Assembly (NCBI GenBank): GCA_015698045.1 | Contig: BLAL01000011.1 | Coordinates: forward strand, 932,501-996,500 | Direction of reading: 5' to 3' | DNA length: 64,000 nt | From: Rhizophagus clarus | Taxonomy: Eukaryota; Glomeromycota; Glomeromycetes; Glomerales; Glomeraceae | Shown here: positions 10,688 through 20,837 of the stretch, one piece after another | Numbering within the stretch: position 1 is the stretch's first letter | Layout of the letters: each line of letters opens with the position of its first letter | Translations under genes and position numbers: made by a program | Notes under the pieces: generated by a model | What the model was told of the DNA's origin: nothing | Seen by the model: only the letters and a program-made list of their open reading frames with translations | Databases searched by the model: none

Positions 10688-12550
10688 TTAACTTGTTACA
10701 GTTACTTGAGTATTAAGTTTAGATTTCTTCGAAGTATTTGAAGTAGTTTCCGTAGATTGATCGGTAGCAGCAGATACTTGTGAAGGAATTCTTTCCCAAA
10801 ATTCTTCAAAATTCTTTTTAAAATTTCTTGTAATATCAGAATTATTTGCGTGAATTGGACCATAATACATTTCCTCAAGTAACGTGAACCATTCTTTCAT
10901 TTCATTCTCATTTGGTTGATCATTATTCATGTCCGTCTCATTAAATTTTCTCTTATTATTATGAAGCTTATTATTAATTTTCGGTCTATCCAATTCATAT
11001 CTATTACTAAATGGTAATTTATATTTTAATTTTAAACCAAATATTATTGGTAAACTTATTCCAAAAAATGGTTTAATTACTTCTTCATTAGTTGCTAATC
11101 GTAAATATTGTAAATATTTTCCTTTAAATGGAACTTTTTCATTACAATATTCAAGATAAATGGAACAAATAGAATTAAAAGCTTCTGAAGTAAGATTTTC
11201 TGGAATTTCAATTCCAGTATATTCTTGTAATTTTATATCTACCCAAATTCTTGATTCTACAATATCTTCGAAACATTTATGTGTAATCTCAGAACTTGGA
11301 CCATAATTTTGAAGTATCCAATAATAAATATTTGAATGGATCGACAATGATCTCATTTCTACTATTTTTATTGAACTATTATCATATTTAAATCCAACAT
11401 TATAATATTTTAATGCGTTATCCCAAGCTTTCTCAGGTTGTTCAACAATATATTTATTTAAAAATTCCAATAGAACAAATTTTCTATGATTTCTTTCAGG
11501 TTTTATTGCTTCGATAAGGCAAGAAGAAGCGATAACGGATTTTGATTCATTACGAATTTCTTGAAATGAATCCATCAAAAGATTTCCAATATCATTTAAT
11601 CTATGTTCAAATGAATAAAGTATTTCTTCAATTACAGCATAACTTAATTCAAATCCAACTTTAATAAGTTGTTTTAAACATTTAATAATATCATTTGTAT
11701 CAGGACGTACCCAATCGTCTGGTTGATCACGGGGAAACAAGTTAGAAAGAGCCCCTTGTATCACAAGTTCATTAAAATCACTACAAATTTCATGATATCC
11801 AACAGTTTTCCACATATTAACTAAGTCGGGATGAATTAATATTGCTCTGGACACATCGTTAAGTTGTTGATAATTCTCATATCCATCCCTTGACGGATAT
11901 TCTTCATGTGAATACGTTTGCATTAATTGAATATATTCTATAGTATCTTCATAAAATGGTTTTGGACGAGGAGGGAAAGGTATAAATCTTTTATTTAAAA
12001 TTAATTCTTTAATTTCATTAAGGTTTTGATTAAGTTTTTGAGGTGCGTAATTAATAACAAGAGGTCCAGCAGATAAAAAATGAAATAATTCCATATCATT
12101 CCCTCTAGTTGCAAGTTCATTATCATCTAAAAAGTTATACCCATGAGTCATTAATGCAGTAAAAACTTGTAAAGAAAGATTACTTGCCCATGGAGGAGGT
12201 TGAAACGCTTGAATTCCATTAAAATCAATTTGATTATGTATATTACGTTCTCTTTTAAGTAGTTCATCATGAGTACCAAAATTCATTAATAATCGCTGTA
12301 AAAAATATCTAGAAATTATTGCATTTCTCTCAAGTAAAGCTTCTACTACTTCTTCCGTTATAAAATAGTTACCAAGTCTCACTGCGTGAAATAAAACGTG
12401 AGCTTTACCATATTTATAAATTAACCATTCCGCTCGGGCGTTAGGATCTTTAGAAATAGTATTCCATTCCCGATTGGTAAGAGAAAGTGAAAAAGGAGTA
12501 CTTGTAAATTTAAATATTTCAGTTTTTAACTCATGTTCTAACGATTGCAT
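10688..12550 (-). CDS. MQSL-family protein, copy A (F-box-like N-terminus), 620 residues
   Basis: Intact member of the array family. Start chosen at the ATG at 12550 (MQSLEHELKTEIFKF), which aligns with all other copies; the upstream in-frame Met lies in a (TA)n/poly-A leader. Residues 1-45 fit an F-box pattern (hydrophobic-EI-F-KF, then LSLTNREWNTISKDP), which would recruit Skp1 of an SCF ubiquitin ligase if real. The rest is a long, mainly helical body with family blocks FHAVRLG, RYFLQRLLMNFG, GNDMELFHFLSAGP, FIPFPPRPKP, MRSLSIHSNIYYW and SRIWVDIKLQE. The tail is of type I: NNKRKFNETD, a tryptophan-containing segment (EWFTLLEE), an FEEFWERI segment, then a basic SKKSK end resembling a nuclear localisation signal. 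It is the most diverged full copy, outside the high-identity B/C/F/G group. The F-box and nuclear assignments are inference; no biochemical function is known to me. Confidence 0.88.
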   Translation of the reverse strand: MQSLEHELKTEIFKFTSTPFSLSLTNREWNTISKDPNARAEWLIYKYGKAHVLFHAVRLGNYFITEEVVEALLERNAIISRYFLQRLLMNFGTHDELLKRERNIHNQIDFNGIQAFQPPPWASNLSLQVFTALMTHGYNFLDDNELATRGNDMELFHFLSAGPLVINYAPQKLNQNLNEIKELILNKRFIPFPPRPKPFYEDTIEYIQLMQTYSHEEYPSRDGYENYQQLNDVSRAILIHPDLVNMWKTVGYHEICSDFNELVIQGALSNLFPRDQPDDWVRPDTNDIIKCLKQLIKVGFELSYAVIEEILYSFEHRLNDIGNLLMDSFQEIRNESKSVIASSCLIEAIKPERNHRKFVLLEFLNKYIVEQPEKAWDNALKYYNVGFKYDNSSIKIVEMRSLSIHSNIYYWILQNYGPSSEITHKCFEDIVESRIWVDIKLQEYTGIEIPENLTSEAFNSICSIYLEYCNEKVPFKGKYLQYLRLATNEEVIKPFFGISLPIIFGLKLKYKLPFSNRYELDRPKINNKLHNNKRKFNETDMNNDQPNENEMKEWFTLLEEMYYGPIHANNSDITRNFKKNFEEFWERIPSQVSAATDQSTETTSNTSKKSKLNTQVTVTS

Positions 12551-14365
12551 TTTTTTTTTTTTCTTTAAAAAAAAAATAATATATATATATATATATGTAT
12601 GTATGCAAAAGAAAGTCAATGAAAAGAAGAAAGAATAATAATATGTAGGAAATATTATTCCGAGTAACTACTTATACGTTAATTTTGTACAACAAGAAAC
12701 GGAATTGTTTGGCAAAACTCCATATACATTTAATATTTATATCCAAAAAAAGAAAGGATTCGAACGCCCTTGTTCATCGTTATTTTTTTTTCGAAATTAT
12801 ATTTATAATATTTAATGTATAAAAAAAAAATAGGTTTAAAGCAAAAAGAAAAAATGTGGTACGTTCGTTACGTTCAAAAAAAAAAAAAAAAAATTTTTTT
12901 TTTTTTTACAGTTGTTTTTTTTTTGTGGTCGTTGTTATATTATATATTGGATTTATCAAAGTTTTAATGAAATTTGTGTAAATAATTCATTATTATAACT
13001 ATAAGGATGTATTCGGAAATTTATAAAGGTTCAATAACAACTGAAGTCACTTGGATTCAATAAATGATAAAGAAATTTGGTATTTTACTGGGTTATCGCT
13101 CCGGTAAGACACATAACTTACCATTTTCATAATATCCTTTTAACAAACTTCCATATATGGGTATATAATGAAAGCATTAAAGAATTCTTTTTTTCTATTG
13201 GTCAATTCTATATGTAATATGAAAAAGATTCTAACCAAATTAATCGTCAGCATAATTAGCCATTTAGCCCAACTATTTGATCGTTGACATAAATGGAAAT
13301 TTTAACAAAGCAAAAGATCGACGGGCTAACTACCATTTGATTTAAGTCATATTCCTATAGGTTGTAAGTTATAAAGAAGTATTCTTTTAGTATTCTTTCA
13401 TGAAATAAATATTTTTATTTATATATACATATGTTTTATGTGGCTCAGTTTGTTTCATGCTACTGTATATCTGATATGCTTCAAACAATGAGCTTAGTTG
13501 TTAGTTGTCGACTAATGCTTGATCAAAAATGCTTTTTTTCGTCTCAATTTTTTTTAATGCAATTCTCAATAAAATTTCATGGTGACTCAAAAAATGCGTG
13601 ACCGATGATCGATCACGTTTAATTAGTCACATGAAATTGATTGGATAATGTATCACGTGATTGAAATCACTCGTCGGTGAACCAATTTTTTTTTTTTTTT
13701 GGCCCGAATTATGAATTAATTCGACCATCATAACTCATTTTTAATCATAGCATCGATCAATGATTGGCCCATTATGAATGGAACAAGATTTTTGATGATG
13801 AATTAAATTTTTTATTTTTATTTCACTTTATTTTATACAGACGGCGAATAAATGGTTAACAGTAAATTCAGAACTTCAGATAAAACATGATTCGATTCGT
13901 TTAAATGTTAAAACTCGCGAATATGAACTTAAATTAGTCAAAACTTTCATTAAACTAATAAATTTCTTTAAATTTGTTGTTATATATTCGGTTAGTAACG
14001 ATAAATTAATTATCTTTTTGCTTATAGTTTAACAGCTAAATAAAGTATTAGAAAGGAACTTATAAATGGTATATTTTGCAATAAAATTATCAATTTTCAC
14101 CAAAATAGGTTTGTTTTAAAACAACGATTATCTATGGTCTAACAATAGAAACAAGTAGTCAAATACCATAACTCTCCATTTGTTTGGACGCTTAGAATTT
14201 AGTCTTTTGCGCTAATAATTTTATGCATTATCCTAAACTGCGCGTTAAGTTCTTATAATCATCGAATCAAAATCTGCATCATATATAGGTAGGTAGAAAA
14301 AAATTAATATATTTTACACTTTATACCTTTATTACTAAGACAATATAATAGAACAAATTTAATAG
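12551..14365. other. Intergenic region between copy A and the hydrolase
   Basis: Begins with poly-A/(TA)n leader sequence of copy A. Long A and T runs sit near 12880-12910. Around 13590-13740 are several near-palindromic ATCACGTGAT or TCACATGA motifs next to GGCCCGAATTATGAATTAAT, similar to a segment near 58970-59000, which suggests a small decayed TIR element. No gene is recognised. Confidence 0.4.
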
Positions 14366-15550
14366 TTATCGTAATCTTAATTTATGTCGCAATATTCTGC
14401 AACTCTCGTATATTATATTACCGCCATAAAGTTTAATTCCTTCCTTGTTCATTTGCATACGTAAATTTTCATACGCTTTAGAAGCATATTGAATACTTAG
14501 ATGAGACCTAGAACCAAATTGATTTAACCAGTCTCCATTGTTATAAAGTAGATCCTTTTTTAAATATTTTCCATTTCCAGAATATTCATCTTTAACACAT
14601 GGAATTACCCTGTCTTTAAGCATGAGCGTTGGGATAATGGAACTGCTACGATCAAATATTAAATGTTTGACATTTTTAGAGAACCTCTTATTTGGAAAAT
14701 TACTATCTAAATGAAGTTCTGCTTTAATTTTACAATCAAATTGCAAACCTTTAGCATTTTTAATATGATTTATCATCCACAACATAGTTGCTTTAGATAT
14801 ATTTTCATTTACTTCAAATGAGTAAAAATTTCCACCTCCTATTTCTAAATGTACACCTGGAAACCAAGTTTCTATGACATCTTTTTTATTGTGACCGTTT
14901 GGAAGTATATGACAAGGTTTGAAAAAGGAAACTCTTTCATGAATGGCTAAAGCTTGACATGCAAAATTAACCACATTGGGTACTTCCAGGTTAATAAGTT
15001 CTAAATAATTAAAATGATCATCTCCGAGTACATGAAAACGAGGCAAACCTTTAGCACCAACAGTATCCCAAAGTCCAAGAAACTTGATAACTTTTTTTGT
15101 CGGACCGGTATTAGGATGACTGTACTTATCTTTATTAAAGTCGACAGATTCATTTTTATTTCTATTATTTTTATTGTTATTACGATAGAACTTGTACGCA
15201 TCTTCAAATTTATTACTATCTTTTAATATTCCACAATGTTGGATCATTTCAGCAATACTCCTCACAGTATAAGCGCCACGACTAAAACCAAAAAGCCATA
15301 TATCATCACCAGGTTCATAATTAGAAACTATGTAATTGTAAGCCTCTTTAATTTTATTTTTAAGATTTTTCGCTATGGCTCCATCTATAATGAAATTCAC
15401 GGGGTCTTCTCCAACTCCAATTCCATTGAAATACTTAACATGTTGACGACCTTTTAGACAAGGTAACAGTTTAGATAATACGTAAACGTTTGTTCTAAAA
15501 CACTTGTTTTCCCAAGTTCCGTCACATAATACGACGATATTTTTACCCAT
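14366..15550 (-). CDS. DUF2235 (Tle1-like) alpha/beta hydrolase, 394 residues
   Basis: Member of the DUF2235 family, which has the catalytic fold of bacterial Tle1 phospholipases and is common in fungi. Visible landmarks: the N-terminal strand KNIVVLCDGTWEN (3-15), the nucleophile elbow WLFGFSRGAYTVRSIAEMI with Ser90 in a GxSxG motif, the acid motif LGLWDTVGAKGLP with Asp162, and PGVHLEIGGG with the presumed catalytic His234. The residues after that His are LE, where many relatives have SD. A low-complexity Asn/Lys insertion lies at about 124-133. The substrate is probably a lipid or other ester but cannot be read from sequence. There is no signal peptide or membrane segment, so a cytosolic location is likely. 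The start ATG at 15550 directly precedes the conserved strand. It has no operon-like partner; its neighbours are MQSL copies A and B. Confidence 0.88.
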   Translation of the reverse strand: MGKNIVVLCDGTWENKCFRTNVYVLSKLLPCLKGRQHVKYFNGIGVGEDPVNFIIDGAIAKNLKNKIKEAYNYIVSNYEPGDDIWLFGFSRGAYTVRSIAEMIQHCGILKDSNKFEDAYKFYRNNNKNNRNKNESVDFNKDKYSHPNTGPTKKVIKFLGLWDTVGAKGLPRFHVLGDDHFNYLELINLEVPNVVNFACQALAIHERVSFFKPCHILPNGHNKKDVIETWFPGVHLEIGGGNFYSFEVNENISKATMLWMINHIKNAKGLQFDCKIKAELHLDSNFPNKRFSKNVKHLIFDRSSSIIPTLMLKDRVIPCVKDEYSGNGKYLKKDLLYNNGDWLNQFGSRSHLSIQYASKAYENLRMQMNKEGIKLYGGNIIYESCRILRHKLRLR

Positions 15551-16845
15551 TTTTGCAAAACCTTGCCTTTAAAAGAAAAATCAAGACAAAATAATAATTT
15601 TTTTAAAGGGTAAAAATATGATAATTTGAAAGTAATTTTCGGACTACTTATAAATATTTGTGATCATAAAAATCGAAATCAATTGATAAGCAATTATCGA
15701 TAATCATTCTACGAAAATAGACATTTAATTAAATCAAGTAACGTAAAAATAGAAAAGACGCCATATAAATTTCTAGCCAACATTGATTTTTGATTGTTCT
15801 TTCCCACAAATATTCATGAACCCATTTTAGGTTTTACATACGATATTAAACTCCTTCTATTTTAGTTTTTGATTGTTCTATTCTCCCCAGAAAAAGATTA
15901 TCTTTTTTTTTTAAAAATAAATTGAGACTGAGAATCGATTTGATTTGATGAAAAATAGCAAAATCGGAATTCATTTCCACAAGATCAAAGATAAATCAAA
16001 TTTAATTAATAATTTCCATCACAAATACTAGATACTAAACGCCTTCTAATTTAGCCATTCTCTTTCTCACAACGGATTACCTTTTAGAGGCTATCAATAT
16101 ATTTACGTATTATTTGAAATTAAATACAATAATAATTTCATGACGCTTTGAAGAATTTTAGTATTTGTTTGTAACAATGATTTCTGCCGGAGAAATGTGA
16201 AAATTAGTGTGACAGTGATGTAAACAAATAAGAAAATCATTGAATTCATTTACTATGACATTACTTTGATAAGAAATACCAAATATTATATATGATTGGC
16301 TTATCATTCATTCAGACAATGTAATGCCAAGAATTTCACAAGATACCAAAAACAATTACAGTTCTAGCAAAAAGTAATCGGGAAGAAATTTAATAAGTTT
16401 TGTGCTATACATAAAGTTTCATGTGATGAACATTATTTACATTGCCTACTGTGTCACTTGCAAATTTTATCTTCCCTCAACAATGATGGCGCCCATAATG
16501 CTAAATCTAGGTATATTAAAACTCGTATTTTCCTGATTTCTCTTCTTTTCTTTTGATTTTCAAAGGATAAATAGCTTTGCATGATTTAGTATCATTTTCC
16601 CACCTTATCTTTATTGCCAAACTTCGCATTTTATAGATATATATGCTTCAAAGAATAAAACGTCCCATATAAAAATTTTCTTTAAAATCTTCAATAGTTG
16701 ACCTTAAATTTTTGATTTTTATATTTTATAATCGGAAGAATAATTAGACATTTTGAAATAAACATTTGTGTGAAAGTTTATTTTGGCAATCATGTTCCAT
16801 TTTTAGGTTTACCACTTTTTCTATAGATTTTAGTAATTTGGATGG
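15551..16845. other. AT-rich intergenic DNA
   Basis: The probable promoter of the hydrolase gene adjoins 15551. No motif stands out and no open frame has coding character. Nothing else is recognised. Confidence 0.4.

Positions 16846-16881
<36 letters not shown>
16846..16881. repeat. (TA)n microsatellite
   Basis: A near-perfect run of alternating T and A of about 36 bp, ending just before the TIR element at 16905. The short open frame through it is an artefact of the repeat. Confidence 0.85.
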
Positions 16882-16884
<3 letters not shown>

Positions 16885-16904
16885 AATAAGTTACAGTATT
16901 GGGC

Positions 16905-17291
16905 TAGAGGTAGGATCCGAAATCCGGTCGGATCGGATATCCGTTGAGCCATCCGTCAAATCGCGGATTACGGATTGATCGGATTATCCGTTAGATTGAT
17001 CGGATGGCTTATCGGATATCCGGTTGAATCCCTCATCGGATTGAGCGGATGACTCATCAGATATCTGATCAATCCGATCAATATTAAGGTTTAATTTGAA
17101 GATTTTTTTATGACCGGATGATCGGATGATACGGATTGATCGGATTGATCGAATCAAAAAAATATTTTACATATAAATCCGACCAATCTGTTACAGTCCG
17201 ACGGCTCATCCGCAGATATCCGATGATCCGTTTTTTAATCCAGATTGAATCCGCTTTTTGACCATCAGGATTGATCCGGATCACACCTCTA
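16905..17291. mobile_element. Non-autonomous TIR element rich in GGATCCG/ATATCCG motifs
   Basis: A 387-bp block much richer in GC than its flanks. The ends are inverted: TAGAGGTAGGATCCG at the left, and ATCCGGATCACACCTCTA at the right. The interior is filled with short degenerate copies, in both orientations, of GGATCGGAT and GATATCCG, and has no coding frame. This fits a MITE with subterminal transposase-binding repeats. Flanking duplications are unclear (AGTATTGG versus AGTACTGA, offset by two or three bases), so the superfamily stays open; hAT-like is a guess. Confidence 0.6.
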
Positions 17292-18231
17292 ACTAGTACT
17301 GATATGCGACAACTGTATCTAACATTTTTATTAAATATGATTAAATATGTATATGTAAAAAGATTTAATTTGTAATTTATCCGTTGTATAAAAAAAAATA
17401 AAAATAAAAATAATAACCTGAGATAAACGTCATTTTGTTTTAAACGTTTAACAACTATAACTCTAGCATCCGCTAAATCTGTTAAATTTGCTAATAAAAG
17501 AGTTGAAGTAAATTAGTAGTGCATCTTATTTCAAAAAGGCATTAGATATACAAAAACTAGATAATTGATATTGCCCTTTCTTGCATTATTGCCGTATTCG
17601 AACGTGTTTACAAACTCTGATTCGGGATGCTTTTATGTAGCTTTTCGTACTTATATATATTTGTATAGTGAAAATTCAAAAGAAATAATTTTTTTTAAGA
17701 TATTTGTTTTTTTTTTAGCATAAAGCTTGTTTGAATCATCTTTTTTTAAAACTTTCAGTGTAAAGGTGTATCGTAAAAAAAATCTAGATATAAAATTCGT
17801 ATAAAAGCGATTCAAATTTGTAACATGAAGACATTGCAAGTCGGATTTAGAAGTAACTTAAATATTTCTCCCTTGACTTGTCATCACTTTTATTAACAAA
17901 TACAACATATACGATTTCAATTCTCTTATTCTATCTAAGAAGTAAAATTTTACGAAAATTTGTTACCTGAATTGATTTTAGTTTAACGAGATTACTATTC
18001 TGTGCCAAGAAAAATTGTTAGTGCGACTTTATATTAGAGTTCTTTGCAACAAAATCTAAATTTTGGTAGAAAAACTTTTAAAACTTCTCTTTCTTATCGA
18101 CATTTACATATAATAATAATACTTCAAATTATATACGCGTCATTAATAAAATTATAAAAAATACATTATTTAAGTTAAAATTTTTATTATTAAATGATGA
18201 AAATAAATTGTGTCCTTCTCAATATTTTTGA
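17292..18231. other. Intergenic DNA
   Basis: AT-rich. A stretch near 17865-17930 (CTTGACTTGTC, then ACGATTTCAATT) recurs in the same orientation near 31625-31690, downstream of MQSL fragment E, so part of this region is a dispersed or duplicated repeat. No gene is seen. Confidence 0.4.
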
Positions 18232-18343
18232 GAAAGATGCTAGCTTTTTTTTTCATTCGTTGATGAAGGTAAAATAATTATAGTATAGGCAGAACGAATT
18301 ATTTGTAATTTTTTTTTTTTTAAACTATCAATATTAATCATAA
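18232..18343 (-). promoter_or_regulatory. Conserved 3' flank of copies B, C and F
   Basis: Directly downstream of the stop codon of copy B. On the plus strand it carries ATGCTAGCTTTTT, then ATAATTATAG and CGAATTAT. The same order is found after copies C (about 22645-22730) and F (about 37588-37660). It may be a shared 3' UTR or polyadenylation region, or simply the common edge of the duplicated unit. Confidence 0.45.
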
Positions 18344-20206
18344 TTAAACTTTATACCTAAGCTTTTTTGATGCAGGGTATTCAGAGAATAAAGATTTTTC
18401 AAAATCAATATTATTAATCCTCTTCATAAATCCATTAAGATTACTACTATATATAAATCCACTAAGATTATTTTTATATATAAATCCATTAAGATTATTT
18501 CTATAAGCTTCAGTACCATTAGATTTTCTTAGATCAATATGAAGATTCTCAAACAATTGGTTCGATTCATCGCAATCTGAAAGATATATCAACTTCCTCT
18601 TATTATCATTATTATTAAAATTAACTACTGGTCTGTTATACTCATAATTTATAACAGATGGTTTGCATTTTATTTTTAGACCGAATAAAGTTGGCAAGCC
18701 CATTTCAAAAAATGGCTTGATGATTTCGTCATCGTCAACCAATTTTAAATATGGTAAATAATTTTTTTTAAATGGAATTCTATCGTTACAAAATTCTAGA
18801 TAAATGGAACAAATAGAATTAAAAGCTCGTAAAGTAAGGTGTTCTGGAACTTTTAATTCAGGATTTTCTTGTAATTTTAAATCTATCCAAATTCTTGATT
18901 CTAAAATATCATCAAAACATTGTTGCGTAATTCTAGAGTTCGAACCGTATTTCTTAAGTACCCAATAATAAAAATTTGAGTGAACTGATAATGATCTCAT
19001 TCTTGATAATCTTAGCGAATTAACATCGAATTTAAACGTAACGTTATAATGATCTAGTGCACTTTCCAAAGCTACTTCAGGTTGATCAACTCTATTAATT
19101 AAGAATTCTAATAAATCAAATTTTCTATGATTCCTTTCAGGTTTCATGGTTTGAATGAAACAAGAACTAGCGATAGTAGATTTTGATTCTCTACGAATTT
19201 CTTGAAACGAACTTAACAAAAGATCTCCAATCTCATTTAACCTATGTTCAAATAAATGAAATGCTTCTTCCATAACAATTTCTGTTAGTTGAAATCCAAG
19301 ATCAAGAAGTTGTCTTAAACGACTGACAACAGAATTAACGTCAGGAATTATCCAATTAATAGGCGGAGTAGGAGGGAATAAAATTAAAAGTGCACCAAGC
19401 ATCACGAGTTCGTTGACGTCGCTGCAGATTTCGTGATACCCGATTTTCTTCCATAAATTTACTAAATCGGGGTGTATCAATATGGCTCTAGCTATGACGT
19501 TAAGTTGACGATTATTTTCGTAACCATCCTTCGGAGGATAGTCTTCATGGGCTCTCGCTTGCATTGATTGAATATATTCTATAGTATCTTCATAAATGGG
19601 TTTAGGACGGGGCGGAAATGGGACAAACTTTTTCTTTAAAATCAAGTCTTCAATATGATTAATATTTTGAAGAAGTTTTTGAGGAGCATCATTAATTACA
19701 AGAGGACCTGCTGATAAGAAATGAAATAATTCCATGTCATTTCCTTTAATCGTGAGATCCTGATCATTTAAAGTATTATAGCCTTCAGTAATTAATTTAG
19801 TAAAAACTGGTAAATGTAAATTACTCGCCCAAGGACTACTTAATTTCTTTTGAAAGGCACGAAAACGTTCATAATCAATTTGATTTATGTTATGTTGGAT
19901 TTTAAGTTCTACAAGTTTTTCATCGTAAGAAGCGAAATACATTAATAAACGTTGTATAAAATATCTAGAAATTAAAACTTTTCTCCCGAGTAAAGCTTGA
20001 ACGACATCAACTGTCAAAAAATCATTTCCAAGTCTAACTGCGTGAAATAGGGCGTGAGATCTACCGTACTTATAAATTACCCATTCTGCACGGACATGTG
20101 AATCTTGTGAAATAGTGTACCATTTGCGATCTGTAAGAATAAGTGAAATCGGTGTATCTATAAACTTGAATATTTCGCCTCGTATTTCATTAAATAGGGA
20201 CTGCAT
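18344..20206 (-). CDS. MQSL-family protein, copy B, 620 residues
   Basis: Intact copy. The start at 20206 gives MQSLFNEIRGEIFKF, matching the family. F-box-like segment 1-45 (SLILTDRKWYTIS); helical body 45-520 with KGNDMELFHFLSAGP (154-168), RPKPIYEDTIEYIQ (200-213), RAILIHPDLVNLWKKIGYHE (240-259), LFPPTPPINWIIPDV (276-290), MRSLSVHSNFYYW (403-415), FNSICSIYLEFCND (462-475) and LPTLFGLKIK (504-513). The tail is of type II: NKRK at 535-538, then three 9-residue repeats of the form Y-x-N-N-L-x-G-F-I (568-594), ending in the basic SKKLRYKV. Pseudogene C is its closest relative, and some segments are nearly identical to F. The upstream sequence 20207-20345 recurs, inverted, in front of fragment E. 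Function unknown; a role as a ubiquitin-ligase adaptor is inference from the F-box-like N-terminus only. Confidence 0.88.
   Translation of the reverse strand: MQSLFNEIRGEIFKFIDTPISLILTDRKWYTISQDSHVRAEWVIYKYGRSHALFHAVRLGNDFLTVDVVQALLGRKVLISRYFIQRLLMYFASYDEKLVELKIQHNINQIDYERFRAFQKKLSSPWASNLHLPVFTKLITEGYNTLNDQDLTIKGNDMELFHFLSAGPLVINDAPQKLLQNINHIEDLILKKKFVPFPPRPKPIYEDTIEYIQSMQARAHEDYPPKDGYENNRQLNVIARAILIHPDLVNLWKKIGYHEICSDVNELVMLGALLILFPPTPPINWIIPDVNSVVSRLRQLLDLGFQLTEIVMEEAFHLFEHRLNEIGDLLLSSFQEIRRESKSTIASSCFIQTMKPERNHRKFDLLEFLINRVDQPEVALESALDHYNVTFKFDVNSLRLSRMRSLSVHSNFYYWVLKKYGSNSRITQQCFDDILESRIWIDLKLQENPELKVPEHLTLRAFNSICSIYLEFCNDRIPFKKNYLPYLKLVDDDEIIKPFFEMGLPTLFGLKIKCKPSVINYEYNRPVVNFNNNDNKRKLIYLSDCDESNQLFENLHIDLRKSNGTEAYRNNLNGFIYKNNLSGFIYSSNLNGFMKRINNIDFEKSLFSEYPASKKLRYKV
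18425..18505 (-). repeat. 27-bp coding minisatellite in the tail of copy B
   Basis: Three 27-bp units encode the repeated nonapeptide Y-x-N-N-L-x-G-F-I. Copy F has three units plus a degenerate fourth at 37805-37885. Pseudogene C retains about one unit near 22770-22800. Unit number therefore changes between recent duplicates. Confidence 0.75.
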
Positions 20207-20345
20207 GGTAGGAAGGAATAATCCCTATCCATTTCCCAAAGAACTATATTTAAATATTAAATTAGAGCTATTGTAGTAGCTGTACAACTTATCTATGCAT
20301 ATGATACGCCAAATGTAGCACAATTTAGCCCCTGCTTCATCAAAC
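20207..20345 (-). promoter_or_regulatory. Conserved 5' flank of copy B
   Basis: Read on the minus strand this contains TTTGATGAAGCAGGGGCTAA, AATTGTGCTACATTTGGCG and GTACAGCTACTACAATAGCT before the ATG. The same order occurs on the plus strand before fragment E (31195-31326), and the first part recurs before pseudogene C (24560-24610). It is probably the leader or core promoter carried along with each duplication. Confidence 0.45.
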
Positions 20346-20562
20346 TTAGTAAGGAATGGAAGAACCAATTATCCGTAAGTTACACTAATGACAAAAAAAA
20401 ACGGCCCGTTGATATAAAAGCCTTTTTTATTTGTTTTAATAAAAAAAAAAGTCTTTGTTTCAATTCCTTAATATTTATTCTATAGACGCATCATACTAAA
20501 AGCAGACGTTTTGGTTAACTTGATGTAACAAACAATAAGCATAAATTTTTTATTATCAAGGG

Positions 20563-20759
20563 CCACAGTACCCCCATGCATAGTATCCCCTACTTTCACC
20601 CGAAAAAAATTTCATTTTCTATTGATTTTATTATTTAATGAATCTAATTTTGACCAGATTTATGTAAAATAATTTTCTGGCCATTTGTACAAGCGTTTAG
20701 TTATTGACATGTGGTACAAGGTCAGCCCTCAGGAATTTGCATGACCGGGGTGCTATGGG
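20563..20759. mobile_element. Possible small TIR element
   Basis: The ends look inverted: CCACAGTACCCCCATGCA at the left, and at the right TGCATGACCGGGGTGCTATGGG, which on the other strand starts CCCATAGCACCCC. The interior is about 160 bp without coding frames. No convincing target duplication was found, so this is tentative. Confidence 0.35.
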
Positions 20760-20837
20760 TGATATAAGGTACATATTTTTTTATCCTAATAGGACCTTAA
20801 CTGTTAGATTACAACTAGTTTGAGAATGTTATAATGG

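Noticed and set aside
15001..15457. Additional open frames on both strands within the hydrolase gene
   Set aside because: Shadows of the DUF2235 coding frame, with Ile/Phe-rich composition typical of antisense or off-frame AT-rich DNA.
14366..15550. Recent horizontal transfer of a bacterial type VI effector
   Set aside because: DUF2235 proteins are widespread in fungi, and the gene shares the AT-rich codon use and Asn/Lys insertion of its surroundings, so no recent transfer is needed.
16766..16978. 70-codon open frame across the (TA)n tract
   Set aside because: It encodes a Tyr/Ile repeat from the microsatellite and runs into a MITE.
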